Shown here: positions 36,711 through 49,852 of the stretch, one piece after another
How the letters are laid out: every line of letters starts with the position of its first letter
Numbering within the stretch: the first letter of the stretch is position 1
Assembly (NCBI GenBank): GCA_033239525.1
Contig: BSYO01000003.1
Location: forward strand, 24,731,540-24,795,539
DNA from: Nepenthes gracilis
Lineage: Eukaryota; Streptophyta; Magnoliopsida; Caryophyllales; Nepenthaceae
DNA: 64,000 nucleotides
Direction: 5' to 3'
Translations under genes and position numbers: made by a program
The notes under the pieces: generated by a model
What the model saw: only the letters and a program-made list of their open reading frames with translations
What the model was told of the DNA's origin: nothing
Databases searched by the model: none

Positions 36711-37300
36711 AATTCACCCCCTTAAAAAAATTTAATCTACAAAATATAGATCATAATCCTCATATAACAATATGTCTAACAACCATGTTTGTGACAGCTT
36801 GAGTCCTAATCATTCACCTCAGCTGGATCACTCACGCAAAAACCACAAGCATTATATATATATATATAATTATCTTAGTATTCTTCAACTATAACTTGAC
36901 AACTTCATCATATATAGAGCAATATCCACAAAAAGTAAACTAATAAAAATAATTAGTGGGTCGCAATCTGAAAGAAAATACCTAATTCTCGATCAATCAA
37001 AATCAATTTGTCACCAATGAAATGATGCCTACTTGCCCTTGAAACTTCCTTCTTTACCTAAATGTCTCGCTAAGACAAATAATATCAACTCAATTTTGAG
37101 TTAAGAAAAATATAATTGTGAGTCAAATGTCCAACAAATGATAATAATATAAAATATATAATAAATAATAAATATCTCGATCATTAAAAGTATATAAATC
37201 ACAATTGAAAAGTAAAAATCTAACTCTATTCGAGAAACTACAATCCGTCATAATCTCGACACAAAAGTAAAAGCAAAATAAGTCACCCTAGACTCCTCTG
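36711..37300 (-). mobile_element. Family R internal 3-prime end with polypurine tract
   Basis: On the minus strand the last internal bases read TTTTTTTAAGGGGGTGAATT, a polypurine tract, immediately before the LTR start. The same layout is found in copies 2 and 3a. The rest (with a (TA)n run at 36855-36868 in the same place as long (TA)n runs in the other copies) is the untranslated 3-prime end of a Ty3/Gypsy element. The match to copy 2 stops near 37300. Confidence 0.65.
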
Positions 37301-40300
37301 TCTAAAATAAATATATGTATGTATGTATGTATTAACTTTACCTTTTATATTTTATAATTATCAAATGTTGACAAATTTAAGCAAAAATTTTGAACAAAAG
37401 CTTATTTAAAATGTATTTCAAGTATATCTAAAATAAATCTAAAATATATTCCAAACATATCAAAGCACTTTAGATATTCAATAAACTTAAAAAATTTTGC
37501 ACTCCTATTAGACATATCAATAAACATGTCAAATACTAATACTTTATCCCTAAAGAATGTTCATGATTTTTAGGTATCTGACAATATAAAAATCTCATAT
37601 ATTAAACTTCTTTCTCAGTCCCCATATCACTTGTTCTCACAACACTCTCTAAATGTGACACGATGAGGTTCTTTAAATGTGTAATTGATCTCTATTACGT
37701 AGGTTTTTTTTTTTTTTTGTCATTCATGCTATTCCGATATCTCTAAATCAAATGTTCTTTCCCCATGGCGGTCTAAATCAGATATCATCATACTTCTTGA
37801 AAGGTTCTTACATCTTAAATATTAAAAAATCAACTATCTCAATCATTGTTGCTTAACTGACACATATTTGACCAAGAAACCTTGTAAGTAGTGACCGGTC
37901 GTGTAATAGCACTATGTCTTAAATATCCCATTGCTCATAAAACTGAATCTCTTCGTACAAATATCAACAATTATTTACATGTTCTTTTATTATTGAGCTC
38001 ATCTAGTATGTTTTTATAAATTTTTTAATTTTAAAAATCTTAAAAAAATTATGTTAAATAGAAAAAACATATTCATATAACCAATCTCATTATTATTAAT
38101 ATTATATAGTTTATAATATTTTTGCTATAGATCTTTATATTTATAATCAAGAATCAACGAACAAGAATAAGAACTGTTTAAAGAAGTGAAAAGAATATAC
38201 GTAGACAACTATGAAAATTGTAGCTCTTAACCGAGAAACTTGTACTTTAAGTCTACTAGTGGGGTCCTTTCCTGATAAAAGATGAGTTTTCTACAAAACT
38301 ATGAAGTAAAATCGACTTCTGCTTTCTGAAACATAAGTACATTAATTTCTGATTTTCAAAGACCGTTTCTGTTTTCTGACCGTTCCATATACGTCTGCAT
38401 CATAATTCTACTATAGACCACTTCCTTATGTCATTTGTATCTTCATGTTCAACCATAACTGTTTTACTGAGTTCTACTCTGCATACATATTTTACTATAT
38501 ACCTGCATGTACCCTACTGGATTTCAACTCACTATTTTATTATTTTTTTCCCTTCCGGAGGAGGTTACAGAGCTTGTCCCTGACGAAAAATACTAGAGTT
38601 CAATCTAAAGGATTCCTGAAGATTTAGAGCACTTTTGAAGTTAACATGGAGGAAGCAGTCTTGATGCATTTAAATCGTAAATGCGATGAAATACAAATTC
38701 TTCGATATAATTATCTGTTTGATATTATATTATTATTTATGACTCTTGACATACATTATATATTGTATATTTGAGACATTTTTTATCATTCCCTGTTTAT
38801 TTTTAGATTTGTTTCACTTGTTGGGTATTTGGCTCATTCTTACTATTTTTCTTTCTTCGAGAGTAGCAGATGTAAACGATATTGATTCTAGAATTTGATA
38901 AAAACTTGTGACAAGAGATATTGAGACAGTGGAAAAAATCGTTGATTTTATACTCTAGAGATACATTTTAAAATTTTACTTTATTTTGTTGGGATTTTTG
39001 GATTATGTATTTTTTTAAATTTATCGTTGGTGCGATGATATTTAGATTATTATATTATACTTTTATTAGTTGTGGATGTGTTATATATTAATTTAAGATT
39101 TAAATTTTTCTTATGTGAATAGATTTGAGTATTAGTTGTGGATTTTGGGTTAGGGTTGTCACAATATATATGATAGCCTACCTACAGGTCTTGAATAGTG
39201 GTATATGGTCTTTTGTTGTGTGAAAATAAATATAACATAATTTTTGATCATCCACTCCTTTAATTAGTAAGGCCTATTGGCCTTTACTCACTAAAAAATC
39301 ATATTTTTGCATGTTTTAATGATAAGAAGTGATTAAGAGTATGATAAAAAATTCTAAAAAATTGTAATCAAAATTTTCTATATAAATACTATAAAAATTT
39401 TATATTATTGTATCAGATTATGATCAATTGTCCTTTTGATAACTTTTCTTATGTTTCAAATGCAAATATATATGATTGATTGTTAATTATGTGTCATGTG
39501 GAACTTTTGATTCACTCATTGTTATTGTTTGACCAACCCCTTCGGATAACATAATATAATGATTTACTATTGGCCTTTACTCACTAAAAAATCAAATTTT
39601 TGCTTGTTTTAATTATTAGAAATGATTAAGAGTATAATAAAAAATTTAAAAAAATTGTAATCTGAATTTCCTACATAAATATTATAAAATTTTTTGTCAT
39701 TAAATCAAATTATGATCAATTGTCCTTTTGATAACTTTTCTTATGTTTCAAATGCGAATTATATAAGATCGATTGTTAATTATGTGCTTTGCGGAGCTTT
39801 TGATTCACTCATTGTTGCTGTTTGACTAACCCTTCGAATAAGAGACTCGAATACTTGCCGGACAATCAAGATTTAAGGATATGTTGTTCTTGAAGAGTTT
39901 AGATTAAATTATGGAATGTTTAAAATGTTGTATTTCAATTTCCGGACAAAATAATGTGTTTATGTCTTTTCGACAACGGTTTGTAATTGATAAGTCAGAT
40001 ATCGGTTATTCGATATTATATTTATGGTTTGTAACCAAGGAAAGTTGGTTGTCCTGTTGTAGACAGTAACAAGTCTAAATTTTGAGTTTTTATATTATTG
40101 TGGTCCAGTCGATATGTCGTGAGTACATTTATTATGTATTCTAATGTCGCAAAATGTTGGTCGTTAAATGTTGATGATCAACTACCATAAATGGACATAA
40201 TTATTTATTTCAATAAACTGAATATTCTAATTTTTTATAACAGGCATAACTCCTTATATAAAATTCGGCATTATGATTGGGTTAGTGTCAGAATGATAGA

Positions 40301-43300
40301 GACTTTGTTCATATTTTACGAGTATTAGTTTATTAATTGAATTGTAATTGTATCAAATTATTTTAGTGTTGATTAGATGGCACACGTCAATATCACAATT
40401 AATCCAAAAATATAATATAATAACTAAATATAACCATAAGATTCGAAATACCAACTTGGCATGTGACTAAAAAATAAACTGCATCAAGACATCAATACAT
40501 GCATAACGATCTATTTTTGTACCCAGACATATTAGAGTAAACAACATCTATATTAGGCTACCATTGGACACGCCAATATTTATTTTATTATTTACAAACC
40601 ATTATCCAAATACTATAAACTTTAAGTTATTATTTGAAAGCTAAATACAGTACCAAAAAACAAATATTTCGAATCCCCTTCTCTCCATATATCTCTTGCT
40701 TCAATCCACTCAACTTGCGAGTGCTCAAGCTACTAATTTGAATTAGATTTAGCAAAAATAAAATATGATAAAGTCAAAAACTCAACAACAAATATAATTT
40801 TATAATTAAATATATAATTTATATTAAAATATGATGGAAGGATAATAAATCAAATTTAGATATAATATGTGATTTTTCCATAACAATTATGCAATGTTTT
40901 TAAGTTTTTTTTTTATTCTAAATCAGCATGTGCTATGCAGAATCATAAAATCTTATGGACCAAAGTCCAATATGACCTTGTCGACTAAAAACGAATAATT
41001 GAAGATTGTTTGATATTTATTTCCATACGACTAAAGGCCTTACGTACTTTTCAAAATTTATAGTGGACAATCACACATATAACCCTATAAATATGGACGA
41101 ATCCTACTTTTACCCTCGGATGGTAAGTTTAAATTTCTATCACCACTATAATATATTAAGATATATCATAATATGCCACTACTTAATTTTTTACAATGAT
41201 TCTACACATAAATAAGTGAAATTCTACACAGTTTTACATAATATATGTATTTTCTCATTTTAAGAAAAATATTGTTAATTTTTTAACAATTTGTAGAGTT
41301 TTTTTCTTTTACTTTCTTCAATTTTTTATTATACAATGTTTAAATTTTTCTATAAAAATTTGGACATACTTAATTTAAAACATGTGATGATATATTATAA
41401 ATTTTTTAGTTAAAATTACAGAAAAATTAGTAAAATTTCTCAATTCAACATTATATCTCAAATATCATGATGCAGGGACAATTAGATAAAATTTTAGGAC
41501 ATGCAAAATATAAATTTAATAAATTTAAACATGCATAAACATTATATATGAATTTAAAGCATATAACAATTGTTTAAGTATGATTTCAGCATATGCATTG
41601 ATAAAAATATAGAAAAATAAGTAAACAATACAAAGTATAAGAACTAAAAATATTAATTTTATAGCAATTGTTAAGAATGGGAATAGTATTTCATACATAT
41701 AAAGTATAAATAATATAACTAGAAAAGAAAAAAAAGATCAGTAATAAATTAATGAAAGCCTGGGATATATTTGTCTTATCTTAAATTTATCAAAATATTT
41801 CTTGAAATCACTATAATTAGACTTTTCTAACTTTCTTTCTCTCTTTCTCTCCCTTCTCCTGTTCTCCTTCTTTCATTTCTTTTCCTTCTTTCTTCTCTCT
41901 TAAAATTTGGTAGAAAATAACTAAAAATCAGTATATACGCGTATCAAGTGTCGATCAAGTGTCCTTAACTTGATGTGACCTAATCTAAAATTAACTTTAA
42001 CTCATTTTTTTTTTTTGACATCAACCTTATTTATCTTAATTTAATTAATTACAATTAAATTTTAATTCGAAACTCATTATCTATAATGTTAGTACGTTCA
42101 ATTATTATGGAATCAGGGTTTGAATCGGTGGTTTGTTTGTATGTCAGTGTGTCACTTTTTTCTTATATACATTTGAGCAACTTGTGATTATTTATTTATT
42201 CGGACGGGTGGTTCTAAACAATTGTGTGATTAATAATATTGTTGCCTATTATTGTTCATACAGTTGGTATTTTAGGGAGGTTTTGTTAGGTTACATCCGA
42301 TTTTAAATTTTATATTTTGGATATTATTATATTAGTTATATTTTTAAAAATTTTAATTATTAATTATTATTATTATTATCTAATTTAATTGAAATACGTG
42401 ACAATACTTCTTTTAAGGTTTGTTTGGAAAAGCAAACGTGAAGATAGTTACTTTCGGATCCTCTGAATTATTTTAAAGTTCAGACCATTTCTGTTGGCCC
42501 GGATTTATTTGTCAAATTACGATGACTAATTTATTACTGTCACCGCCTACAACCACCACCTATGTATTTATCTAAAATTTTAAACTTTTTAAAATTGTAT
42601 AATTAATTTTAGGAAAATTTAACAGAAAAAATATATAATAGAAAATATTTTCCCATGTACAGTTTGTAAAAAAAAAAAAAAAACTTTTAGAAAAAACCAA
42701 ATAAAAGGTAAAAAAAATTAAAACATATAATATATATATATATATAATTTTTTTCTCATTCGTATGGTTTTTTGCGAGCAACCAAACAAAGATTAAAAAA
42801 ATGCCTTTTTCTTTATTTATTTAGTCTCTTTTGTTTATATTGTTGGCTTTTATCTTTTAAATTATCTTACAATCAAATAAGTAAACATACACAGCTACAC
42901 AGAAAATATAGCATGTAGATAGATGTAGGCATTGGATCCACATCTTCCTTCTGGCCATGCACTAAGGAACACCATGAGAGACCGTGAGTATTGAGTGATA
43001 CCTTTATACAAGAAATTCTTTAGTCTACCTTCAGAGATTTCATGACTTCATAGCATCACATACATCTACATACACACACTTATGAACACACATTAGAATA
43101 AATATACAAAAATCATATTATCCAAAAATATCTTAAAAATAATAACATAATAATTTCGTAGAAGATATACATTTCATATATGCATCTTTTACCTAATTAC
43201 TCTCACATCAAGAGCTTTATTTATAATAAAAATATAATAATCATCACACTATTAGTTATATGTATATTTTAAAATTTTAAAATCCTATATTATTAGCCAT

Positions 43301-43403
43301 GGGGAAGGATAAAAAGAAAAAAACAAAGTAGATAAAAAGAATAACAATCATGGTTTAGGAACGCTCTATGCACACCCAAAAAGACACTAACAAACAAAAA
43401 TAA
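37301..43403. other. AT-rich DNA, LTR debris, no gene found
   Basis: Very AT-rich. About 38300-39166 resembles the downstream part of a long Ty3/Gypsy LTR ('cacttgttgggtatttggctc', end 'gggttgtcaca'). 40240-40290 ('ataacaggcataactcctta') and 42280-42340 are similar scraps. At 39276-39835 there is a two-copy tandem repeat. Open frames up to 69 codons are low-complexity. No element ends with TSDs could be found. Confidence 0.4.
39276..39835 (+). repeat. Tandem duplication, unit 293 bp
   Basis: 'attggcctttactcactaaa' begins at 39276 and again at 39569. The copies run in parallel through 'tgatcaattgtccttttgat' to 'gattcactcattgtt'. They differ at many bases. No coding content is seen. Confidence 0.8.
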
Positions 43404-43503
43404 NNNNNNNNNNNNNNNNNNNNNNNNNNNNNNNNNNNNNNNNNNNNNNNNNNNNNNNNNNNNNNNNNNNNNNNNNNNNNNNNNNNNNNNNNNNNNNNNN
43501 NNN
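43404..43503. other. Assembly gap, 100 N
   Basis: Exactly 100 N, probably a placeholder of unknown true size. It hides the 3-prime part of a family A LTR. The 84-codon frame through it is an artefact. Confidence 1.
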
Positions 43504-45098
43504 TTAGCGTATCTCAAAATCATCTTCCACCTAAATTCATGTAGCAATACAAAGTATACACGAAATTAAAAAACCAAACATTTATAATATCAATTTGAGG
43601 AAGGGTTACCATCGTCCGATAACCACGACTATATCGACTGTGAATTAAGCTAGCAAGTCAAGGCCATATATATAGTTTATCTCCAATGGATTAGAAACTT
43701 GCTTACAATGTTTTACCACTGGAGACTTTGAATACAATCTCAAATTTTAATTATATATTAGGATGTTCTAATATATTATTCCGTTAATTTCTTATGATGG
43801 CTTTCATTAAAATGCACAGTGGAATAGGTCAACTATAACAAACTCACATTTTCGCCGAGACTAAGCCTTCCCATTGTGGGTAGTACCAAATATCTCATAC
43901 CTCAGATCACATATAATAACCCATCGGGTCTCGAACCGCTATGATCCTGTAGTGACCCCACCATCGACTGTATGCGTGTGGACCAACGCACGGCCGATTC
44001 ATGATTCAACAATATACGAAAACACAAATATACATATGTATCGTTTGGGTGTCCAAAAACTCTCTAAATCATGAATACCAGTATAAAATCATCGAACGAC
44101 AGGTAAACCTTACATGCATATACACAATAAATATACGGGCTGTATAAAAATAACATGTATATAAAAGAAAATCTCCAAACGGTACCCAAATATTATCAGA
44201 TACAAAATTAGACCAATGATAGGGTTAGAGAATACTTGCATTAACTTCATTCTCCGTAGATCTAAAGAAGGGGTGCAGCGAAGCACCCAAATCGGGCATT
44301 TTTCTCTCATATCAACGCTCTTTCTCTCTCTACCACCACGGTTTCTCCATCTACCCGCGCCACGCCACTTCGACTGCGATCGCCGCTGCCTTACCCGTGA
44401 GCCTCCGCCACCTTTGCCTCCTCTCGTGGCCGCCGTCCTTCCCTCGGGAGCTTTCTCTCTCCTTGCCGCATTCATAGCCGCCGCTATAACCCCTCTATAG
44501 AACCCTCTATCGCGTGCACCACTGCCGTGCCGCCTACCATCTCTGTGCCGATCTGTCATAGCCGCGCCGATTTTCCATTGCCTCGCCGATCTCCTTTGTT
44601 TGGTCGATGCGAAACCCTCGCCGCAACCCCTCTCTCTCCTGCGTGAGCTCATCTCGTTGCCTACGACGGTTGCCGCCGACCACTTGCACACAACCTCCTC
44701 CGTGCACACCTCGAATGACCGCCAAGTCCACCTCTCTCATCCTCTTCCTTCTCCTCATTCTTTCCTCTTCTTCTCCTTCTTGTGTGTGCCAAAACCCTCC
44801 TCTCTCTCTTCCTTTTTCTCTTCCTTTCCCCCATCTTTTTTCTTCCTTTTTCCTTTTCTTTTTCTTTCACCGCACACTTCTCCTTTCCATATTATTATTA
44901 TTATTATATTTTTTATTTTTTTAATTCTAAAATTTAAATCCATATTTGAGCAATAATACGATAGCACTTTGGGTATCAGCTCAACTGATTCAAATATCTT
45001 CCAAAATTTTTATATTATTTAATTAATTTTATCATATTTAAATTATTTAAAATCATAATTAATATTAAAATTATACAAATAGAATCTGAGATATTACA
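43504..45098 (-). mobile_element. Family A LTR, truncated by the gap
   Basis: Parallel to the right-hand 60% of the L3 LTRs: 'aatttgaggaagggttac' (compare 8650 and 14235), the GC- and TC-rich leader at 44290-44880, and the end 'aatctgagatattaca' at 45098. The minus-strand 199-residue and plus-strand 118-residue frames lie in the leader block, as in every other copy, and are not genes. Confidence 0.8.
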
Positions 45099-46976
45099 GG
45101 AAGAACCACCCATGGCCACACAATCACCCCTAAACAGCAACTGCCATTAATAGCTTCCACTGTTGCATAAAGAATTCAGCGAATCCTTTTAGGACAGGTT
45201 TTCTATCACAGTTGGAAAAAGAGGAACTAGAAAATTCAAAATCTTCCTATTGTAACAAGACTACTATCACCATAATTTCAATATTTTTTGACAAATAATT
45301 ACAATGGTCCTTCGTATATGTCAAGACTCATAATTTACTATATATTTTTAATACTTTTCAGATTAGAAGGTTATTGATTACTTATAAGATCCGATAGAAG
45401 ATATTTAAGATTTTTTTTTTTGGTTCATTTATATTTGCTTTTGAGATTTTAGTTGAGATTTGTGTTGAGATATTTGTATATTTTGATTCATTGTGGTCTG
45501 TATTATTTAGATGTGTTGTATTAGTTAAAATTTTAGTACAAATTTCATATTGTGATGATCGGATATCATTAGATATTTTTCCTTATAAATACGTTAGATT
45601 AAGCAAGATATTTAATTGTAGGTCGGATGAGTTTATTTATCTGGGTTCTTTTGTCACTGTCGATTAAATATATTTTGCAGTCTTGGCTTTGAATTTGTTA
45701 GTTCGACCATTATTTTGGTTATTTAGATTTTAGTTATTTGTAAAAAAATAAAAAAAAAATTATTTAAAATTTTTTATAATTATTAATATTTTTGCTCGTG
45801 TTGGGATCATGACATGTATAATTATGTTTTATACATTAGAGACCTACGAACTAGAAGCATACATGACAAAGGAAGGTAAATGAAATAGATATGATAATTA
45901 TAATTAACAATTTTTTTTCAAGCAATATATTATTAATAAATAAGATATATATCGTTCTAAATATTTATATGTTATCTAAATAGAATGAAAAAGAAATCTT
46001 AATTAATAGGAAGAGAGCGTCTATCCAATGCCAATGCAACCATTTTAAATTGAACTTTTAAAAATACATTTATTTTGCATGTTAGAATCATGCTAATATT
46101 TTAGTTTTACGTAACCTAAATAATTTATAGTTATGCATCGGTATTTCGTGGTTTGGAAAGATTATTAGAAGCTCTCTGATATTATCAGTATGTTTTAATT
46201 TATATATTAATATAACAATATTGCCACCTAGACATTTTAAAATTATACGTTATTATTTCAAAGTTTGGTAACTTAATCATAGAGTAATCATATAGTGGGT
46301 GTTTGTCAGGCATTTTTCTCCACTTTAGTAAAAACTATTTATTTGCTTTTGATATGAAAAAGTTTGAATAAAATTGAAGATTATAATGTAATAATTTATT
46401 AATTTAATATTAAAATAAAGCTAGAGGAAATTAAGAGCACTCATATACTCACTAACATATTTTTACTATCATGCTTGATCTGAACATGAGCAAAAACTTA
46501 AGTAAAAATAAAATAAAATCAGTAAGCAGTGTTATGCTTTTGAACATTAAAGATAACAAGATAATTACGAACCTACGGATTATTTCCTGTTCAATCAAAG
46601 GGAAAACTGTTTTTCTTTATATATTCGCTAAATGATATCTAAAGTAAATAAACGAATAATTTTTATAAAAGATCAAATGTCGAAATTGGAGACAAATTTG
46701 AGGTGATCAAATTGAATAAGACACCTATTTTGTTATCTGATTCTGTTTGTTGAGATAGTAAAAAAAATAAAATAAGATGACCATAATGGAATAATAATAA
46801 AAATATTAGAATGTAAAAATTCTGTCTATGTTCTATATAATGCCATCCAACAATATATTTCGATATATATCGGATAACATTTACAAAATTAACAGACATT
46901 TGAATTAATGATAGGAACAAAGATAGTGCCTAATAGTATTTTTTTTTTTAATTATCAAGGCTACATGCCAGATTAG
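45099..46976. other. AT-rich DNA, no gene found
   Basis: 45360-45830 has the look of LTR debris ('ttgggatcatgacatgta' at its end). The rest is A/T-rich with no clear ends. Confidence 0.4.
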
Positions 46977-47298
46977 TGAAAGGGATTAAGCCAGCTGGTG
47001 AATGAATCAGCCGTTCAAAACAGGTCAGTTGATTTCATAATTTGAAAACATAGACCTATCTCAGTTATCGTTTACAAACTCACCTTTTATTTTTCAAGAA
47101 GATGAAAAAAAAAGGTAAGAAGCATCCAGGATGCAAATATTCCTTGACCCCCAAATCAACCACACGGTGTCACGGTCTCATTCAATATGCTGCAGAAATC
47201 GACCACAAACGATATGCCTCTGTAAATTGTTCGAGTCACTGTTCACCTAACAAGCATTTGTTCAGTTCTGTATTCAATAAGCATACTACAAACTCGGT

Positions 47299-47638
47299 AT
47301 GGATGAAGACAACAACAGCAGCAGCAATGTAGTTGACTCCTCCAATCTCCTGAAATCTAATGGACTCATTTGTTTTCTTTACATGGATCGAAAAAAATTA
47401 GAGTTCTGTCAATGGAAAATTGTTAGAGATGAAAAGGGAAAGGGGGTGGTTGTTTGGGTATGTCAATGTTTCAACAAGTCCATCTGAAAATATTATGAAG
47501 TCAGAAAGTGGCACGCCAACGGGTAGCAATGTAATGGCAAACACACAGATGGGCTATTCGGCCAACTCAACACAAAAATTTAAGCATCCAACCAGTGAAT
47601 ATTTCTGCATCGTGTGCATGATATTTACAACCACATAG
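47299..47638 (+). pseudogene. Short unrecognised frame, family R copy 2
   Basis: I do not recognise it. It starts ATGGATGAAGACAACAACAG: an Asn/Ser-rich N-terminus, then 'SNLLKSNGLICFLYMDRKKL', 'EFCQW' and, after a one-base shift near 47470, 'KSESGTPTGSNVMANTQMG' and 'HPTSEYFCIVCMIFTTT'-stop, in all about 113 codons. Copies 1 and 3b preserve the start region. The flank upstream of the ATG is also conserved. It runs against the LTR direction and towards the acidic frame. It could be a captured gene fragment or a spliced exon of an antisense transcript. Confidence 0.45.
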
Positions 47639-48049
47639 AAGCAGTAAACTGACAGCAGGGATTATGCTTCTGAAGAAGGTCCAAATATAAAATAAGAAAA
47701 ATGGTCGCCAGCTTTCTGAATCATTTGCAGTTTCAATGACAATTGAACTTCATAATATAAACAACTTCCAGCATGTAATATTCTTGTCAACTCAGTGCAT
47801 TGTTTTCGACATGATTCTGTATCCTTGTTCCTTGGGAGAGTTAATGAGGACGACACAAACTAAATCTCATCATGAAGAGGTGGCAACACCATCACACCAG
47901 ACACCATGCACAAAGAAACAATGAAAGAAAGTGGGAATAGTCAGTTGTACCTCAAGAACCGTGGATTACAGTATTAAGAGGAGAACTTCAAAACTAATTT
48001 TTCTGGATGCAGAGAGTGAGTGAGAGAGACAGAGAGAAGCTCCTAACCT

Positions 48050-48990
48050 TTAGGATTGTTGCCACACCAGAGTTGAATCCAATAGATCAAAAAAATTAAC
48101 GAAGTCTGTTAATAAATCTGAGTCAGCTTCCTCTCCTTCAGTACTACCATTATCGGTGGTGCCCTCGAAAGAAATATCAAATTGTGCAGAATTATAAGAG
48201 TTAATTTCTTCCTCGTTATAATCGTCTTCATAATACCCTCCATTCCCATCCATCAAGTAGTAGGCAGAGCACACTTCATAATTCGTGTCCAGTATCATCC
48301 ATTAAATTATAGCAAGCGCTATCTTCATCGTTCCAAAATCCCATGTCCATATCATCATTAGTAGAATCCTTTTTGCCAGCACGCATAAAATAGAGATCGA
48401 GTCCTTCCTCACGCTTTCCAAAATAAAAAAATAAAAAATTTTGGCCACAAGCTATCTGCTGACAGAGTATTGAGATTCTTGATTACACCAAATGGCCCAT
48501 TAAAGGTAGACCGCCACCTTAAAACTTTCAAAATTCTTCATGTATTTAGCAGGCATCTCATTTGTTCTCTCAGGATGATAATCCTAATCAGTAAGTTCAG
48601 ACAAAAAAGGTTGGTTTCTACTTTTCTTCGTGAGCTCCTTCAGATATCTGTTGATTTTTAGAGGAAATTCAACTTGAATAACTCGAATCATTGCTGGCTT
48701 TAGATCATTTTGCTCTTCTACAATAAAATGCATAAGAGATGATGAATAATCACCCTATTGCATGTCAGCCAGATTCAAAATGGTTTCCACGGCATTGGAC
48801 GAGTGGCTTTCATTTTCTACTTGCACATCAACTCATATTTTGGCTACCACGGCCACAGGCAGTTTGCCTGAGCTCCCGAGCTCAGATTGATCTCCAAAAA
48901 TACAATGACCTCAATTTCACAGCAAAGATATGACAATTATTCACACCCTCCATCAAATGAGAAGTGATATTTTTCCTTCTCTATCAGCCT
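48050..48990 (-). pseudogene. Acidic unrecognised protein, family R copy 2
   Basis: Same order as copy 1: 'CHIFAVKLRSLYFWRS' near 48950, 'HFIVEEQNDLKPAMIRV' near 48720, 'KELTKKSRNQPFLSELTD' then a stop, 'DYHPERTNEMPAKYMKN', 'SFKVAVYL', and after a shift an 82-codon open part ending at 48050 ('YNEEEINSYNSAQFDI', 'FFDLLDSTLVWQQS'). Where copies 1 and 2 differ, many changes are conservative (D/E, I/V), which hints at past coding selection, but this was not measured. Function is unknown. The acidic, low-complexity end would suit a nuclear or structural protein, but that is speculation. Confidence 0.55.
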
Positions 48991-49408
48991 AACCTTCTGA
49001 ATTGTGAAATGTCATTGACTTTTTTTCATAGCCTAAATGCATATAACTGCATCTTGAAATACTCCTTTGGAACTTGTTGTGACACGAAATCAATGCAAGG
49101 ACAAACCAATGGCATTTCTGTGTGTATATACTACACAGAAATATACTGCTATTCATACCATACATAATATCTATGACCGGCCATCCTTTCTCACGTACAG
49201 AATTACAATCTTCATATACACACATTTTTATATATATAGACACACCTAAAATATACATCCATATATATATATATAGATATATGAGTACACAAACAGTATA
49301 TAAATATACTAAGTGCACGTATATAAATACTCATGCTGTTAGCTGTACACATGTAATACTTACACAACTTACATATAGTATACATACACACCCAACCATC
49401 TTACACAT

Positions 49409-49456
49409 AATAATAATAATAATAATAATAATTATTATTATTATTATTATTATTAT
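49409..49456 (+). repeat. (AAT)/(ATT) microsatellite, R copy 2
   Basis: (AAT)n switches to (ATT)n, forming a short palindrome, at the same relative place as 35612-35670. Confidence 0.9.
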
Positions 49457-49807
49457 TTACATCTTTATACGATTTCTTCACTCCCGATTCCCAAATCCAT
49501 CCCTCACTGCCCACAGCTGAAATTCCCGATGTAGCATGAAGACCTATTTTCCTGATTCTACCATTATAATGATTTCCATAGAAATCTTCATATATATCAC
49601 ATAATCAACAGCACCGACGAAATTTGAGAGAGAGGAGGAGCAGGTTTATCAAAACAAAGGAAGATTTAGTTGGAGTGAAGAGGGCTCTGTCTACGATTAG
49701 AGCAGAAAAGTGAAAGTTACTTGCAAACAGAGTAATTAGGAGAGTCACCTGCCTTTTGGAACCCTCGGTACAAAATAGAGTAGTGAAAAACACGACACAC
49801 TAGCTCA

Positions 49808-49852
49808 CCAAATCTTTGACAGCGGTACTGACAACAGCCTTTGAAATCCCTA
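49808..49852 (-). other. Leader frame of R copy 2, start codon lost
   Basis: Equivalent of 36017-36061. The minus strand reads CTAGGGATTTCAAAGGC where copy 1 has ATGGGGATTTCAAAGGC, so the ATG is gone, while the rest of the frame and the donor (GTGAGC) are kept. Confidence 0.5.

Noticed and set aside
43293..43547. 84-codon frame with unknown residues
   Set aside because: Crosses the N gap.
44110..44709. 199-codon Arg/Gly-rich minus frame, plus Ser/Pro-rich frames at 9322-9984, 14888-15563 and 53170-54028
   Set aside because: All fall in the GC/TC-rich leader block of family A LTRs, and the frames differ between copies.
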